Translations under genes and position numbers: made by a program
Assembly: GCA_021772845.1 (NCBI GenBank)
Contig: JAJFLF010000047.1
Span: forward strand, 1 to 6,635
DNA length: 6,635 bases
Direction: 5' to 3'
Source: Mariprofundus sp.
GTDB lineage: Bacteria > Pseudomonadota > Zetaproteobacteria > Mariprofundales > Mariprofundaceae
Shown here: positions 5,803 through 6,635 of the stretch, piece by piece
Position numbering within the stretch: position 1 is the first letter of the stretch
Layout: every line of letters begins with the position of its first letter
The notes under the pieces: model-generated
The model's database searches: none
What the model was told of the DNA's origin: nothing
The model's input: only the letters and a program-made list of their open reading frames with translations

Positions 5803-6635
5803 TTAATGGGCTCTTCTGTCTTTGAGGAAATATGTGGGCATTTTACCTCGGCCTTTAACATCAATGAGACCACGTTCTTCGAACGGAAAGTCATCTTTGA
5901 TGCGCTGATACGTGGAATCAGATATTTGAATCTTATCGGGGACGCCCTGAGATTCCATACGGCTGGCAATAACGATCGCATCACCCCAAAGATCATAACT
6001 GAATTTATTCTTCCCAATCACCGCCGCAACGACCGGGCCTGTGTGTATACCAATGCGTATACTTACACTGCCACCATCATTCGCATTCATCTGATGGATC
6101 GACTCCTGCATATCCAGAGCCATTTCAGCCACCAGTTTGACATGGTCGGCAGAGGGGGTAGGCATACCTCCGACCAACATATAGGCATCTCCGATTGTCT
6201 TGATTTTCTCCAGCCCGTGCGATTCGGCCAGAATATCGAAGGAGAGGAAAATGGCGTTTAACTTTTCTACCAGTTTTTCAGGCGACATCTGAGCTGACAT
6301 TTCAGTGAATTTAACGATGTCAGCAAACAGTACGGTGACATCATCAAAGCTGTCTGCAATGGGACTTTCACCATTTTTCAACCGTTCAGCAATCGATGCT
6401 GGCAGGATATTGAGCAGTAACTGCTCAGTTTTTTCCTGCTCAAGTCTCAGTTTTTCATTATAGGCCTGTTCGCGTGCGCGCAGCCAGTGGCGTTCCAGCG
6501 AAGCAGTGATTTTGGTTGTTAATATGATCTGATTGAATGGTTTTTGCAGATAATCCTCTGCCCCCATCTCCAGACATTTCACTACGCTATCGATCTCATC
6601 CAAGGCTGAAATCATAATGACAGGGATATGTTTTA
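5803..6635 (-). CDS. Receiver-linked class III nucleotidyl (probably adenylyl) cyclase, N-terminus outside window
   Basis: The frame is open to the right edge, so the ATG at 6615 is internal; 276 residues are visible, counted from the first full codon. Residues 1-45 are the end of a response-regulator receiver (HIPVIMISALDE, then AEDYLQKPFN with conserved K31). A signalling helix follows (about 46-90, ending LLLNILPASIAERLK), then the cyclase domain (about 97-270). Metal-binding aspartates are D105 in LFADIVKFT and D149 in TIGDAY. K145 in EKIKTIGD and D214 in YDLWGD are the residues that favour ATP over GTP. The transition-state arginine R225 is present, but the partner Asn normally four residues before it is V221 (IVIASRMES). 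Family members convert ATP to cAMP as homodimers; here phosphorylation of the receiver would be the control input. It lies 145 bases upstream of the hybrid kinase, on the same strand. Reduced or altered activity is possible because of the Val. Confidence 0.92.
   Translation of the reverse strand, partial: KHIPVIMISALDEIDSVVKCLEMGAEDYLQKPFNQIILTTKITASLERHWLRAREQAYNEKLRLEQEKTEQLLLNILPASIAERLKNGESPIADSFDDVTVLFADIVKFTEMSAQMSPEKLVEKLNAIFLSFDILAESHGLEKIKTIGDAYMLVGGMPTPSADHVKLVAEMALDMQESIHQMNANDGGSVSIRIGIHTGPVVAAVIGKNKFSYDLWGDAIVIASRMESQGVPDKIQISDSTYQRIKDDFPFEERGLIDVKGRGKMPTYFLKDRRAH

Noticed and set aside
5806..6261. Plus-strand open frame opposite the cyclase gene
   Set aside because: It is antisense to a clearly conserved cyclase domain, its product resembles no family I recognise, and it has no ribosome binding site of note.

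Overview
The window reads as chromosomal DNA of a Gram-negative, probably proteobacterial organism of intermediate GC content. The evidence is a FixG/CcoG-family iron-sulfur membrane protein (linked to cbb3-type oxidase maturation), a GcvA-like LysR regulator, a soluble multi-PAS hybrid histidine kinase, a REC-linked class III cyclase, and AGGAGG-type ribosome binding sites. I cannot name a genus. No tRNA, rRNA, CRISPR array, insertion sequence or phage gene is visible. Both ends of the window cut genes.

Left part (1-1909, minus strand): an apparent operon. A 37-codon small ORF with a good ribosome binding site overlaps the TTG start of a FixG/CcoG-like protein. This is followed after 15 bases by a two-helix membrane protein that runs off the left edge. 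The FixG-like protein would move electrons through two [4Fe-4S] clusters, in the characterised relatives to reduce copper for cbb3 oxidase assembly. No ccoH, ccoI or ccoS is visible next to it.

Middle (1910-3020): a divergent intergenic region with three short perfect inverted repeats. One of these overlaps the likely -10 element of the LysR gene and abuts its ribosome binding site. The LysR gene (2040-2921, plus strand) follows. It is a natural candidate to control itself and perhaps the divergent ccoG operon, but its effector is unknown.

Right part (3020-6635, minus strand): a receiver-linked class III nucleotidyl cyclase (truncated by the right edge) lies 145 bases upstream of an 878-residue cytoplasmic hybrid kinase with four PAS domains, an HisKA/HATPase core and a C-terminal receiver. 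Together they suggest a sensory route in which PAS input controls kinase activity and phosphotransfer sets cyclase output. The cyclase keeps both metal aspartates and the Lys/Asp pair expected for ATP, but has Val where the transition-state Asn normally sits. A bulged stem-loop lies just after the cyclase stop codon.

I found no clearly new multi-gene system. The observations most worth a second look are the small ORF overlapping ccoG, the atypical cyclase active site, and the dyads in the divergent promoter region.
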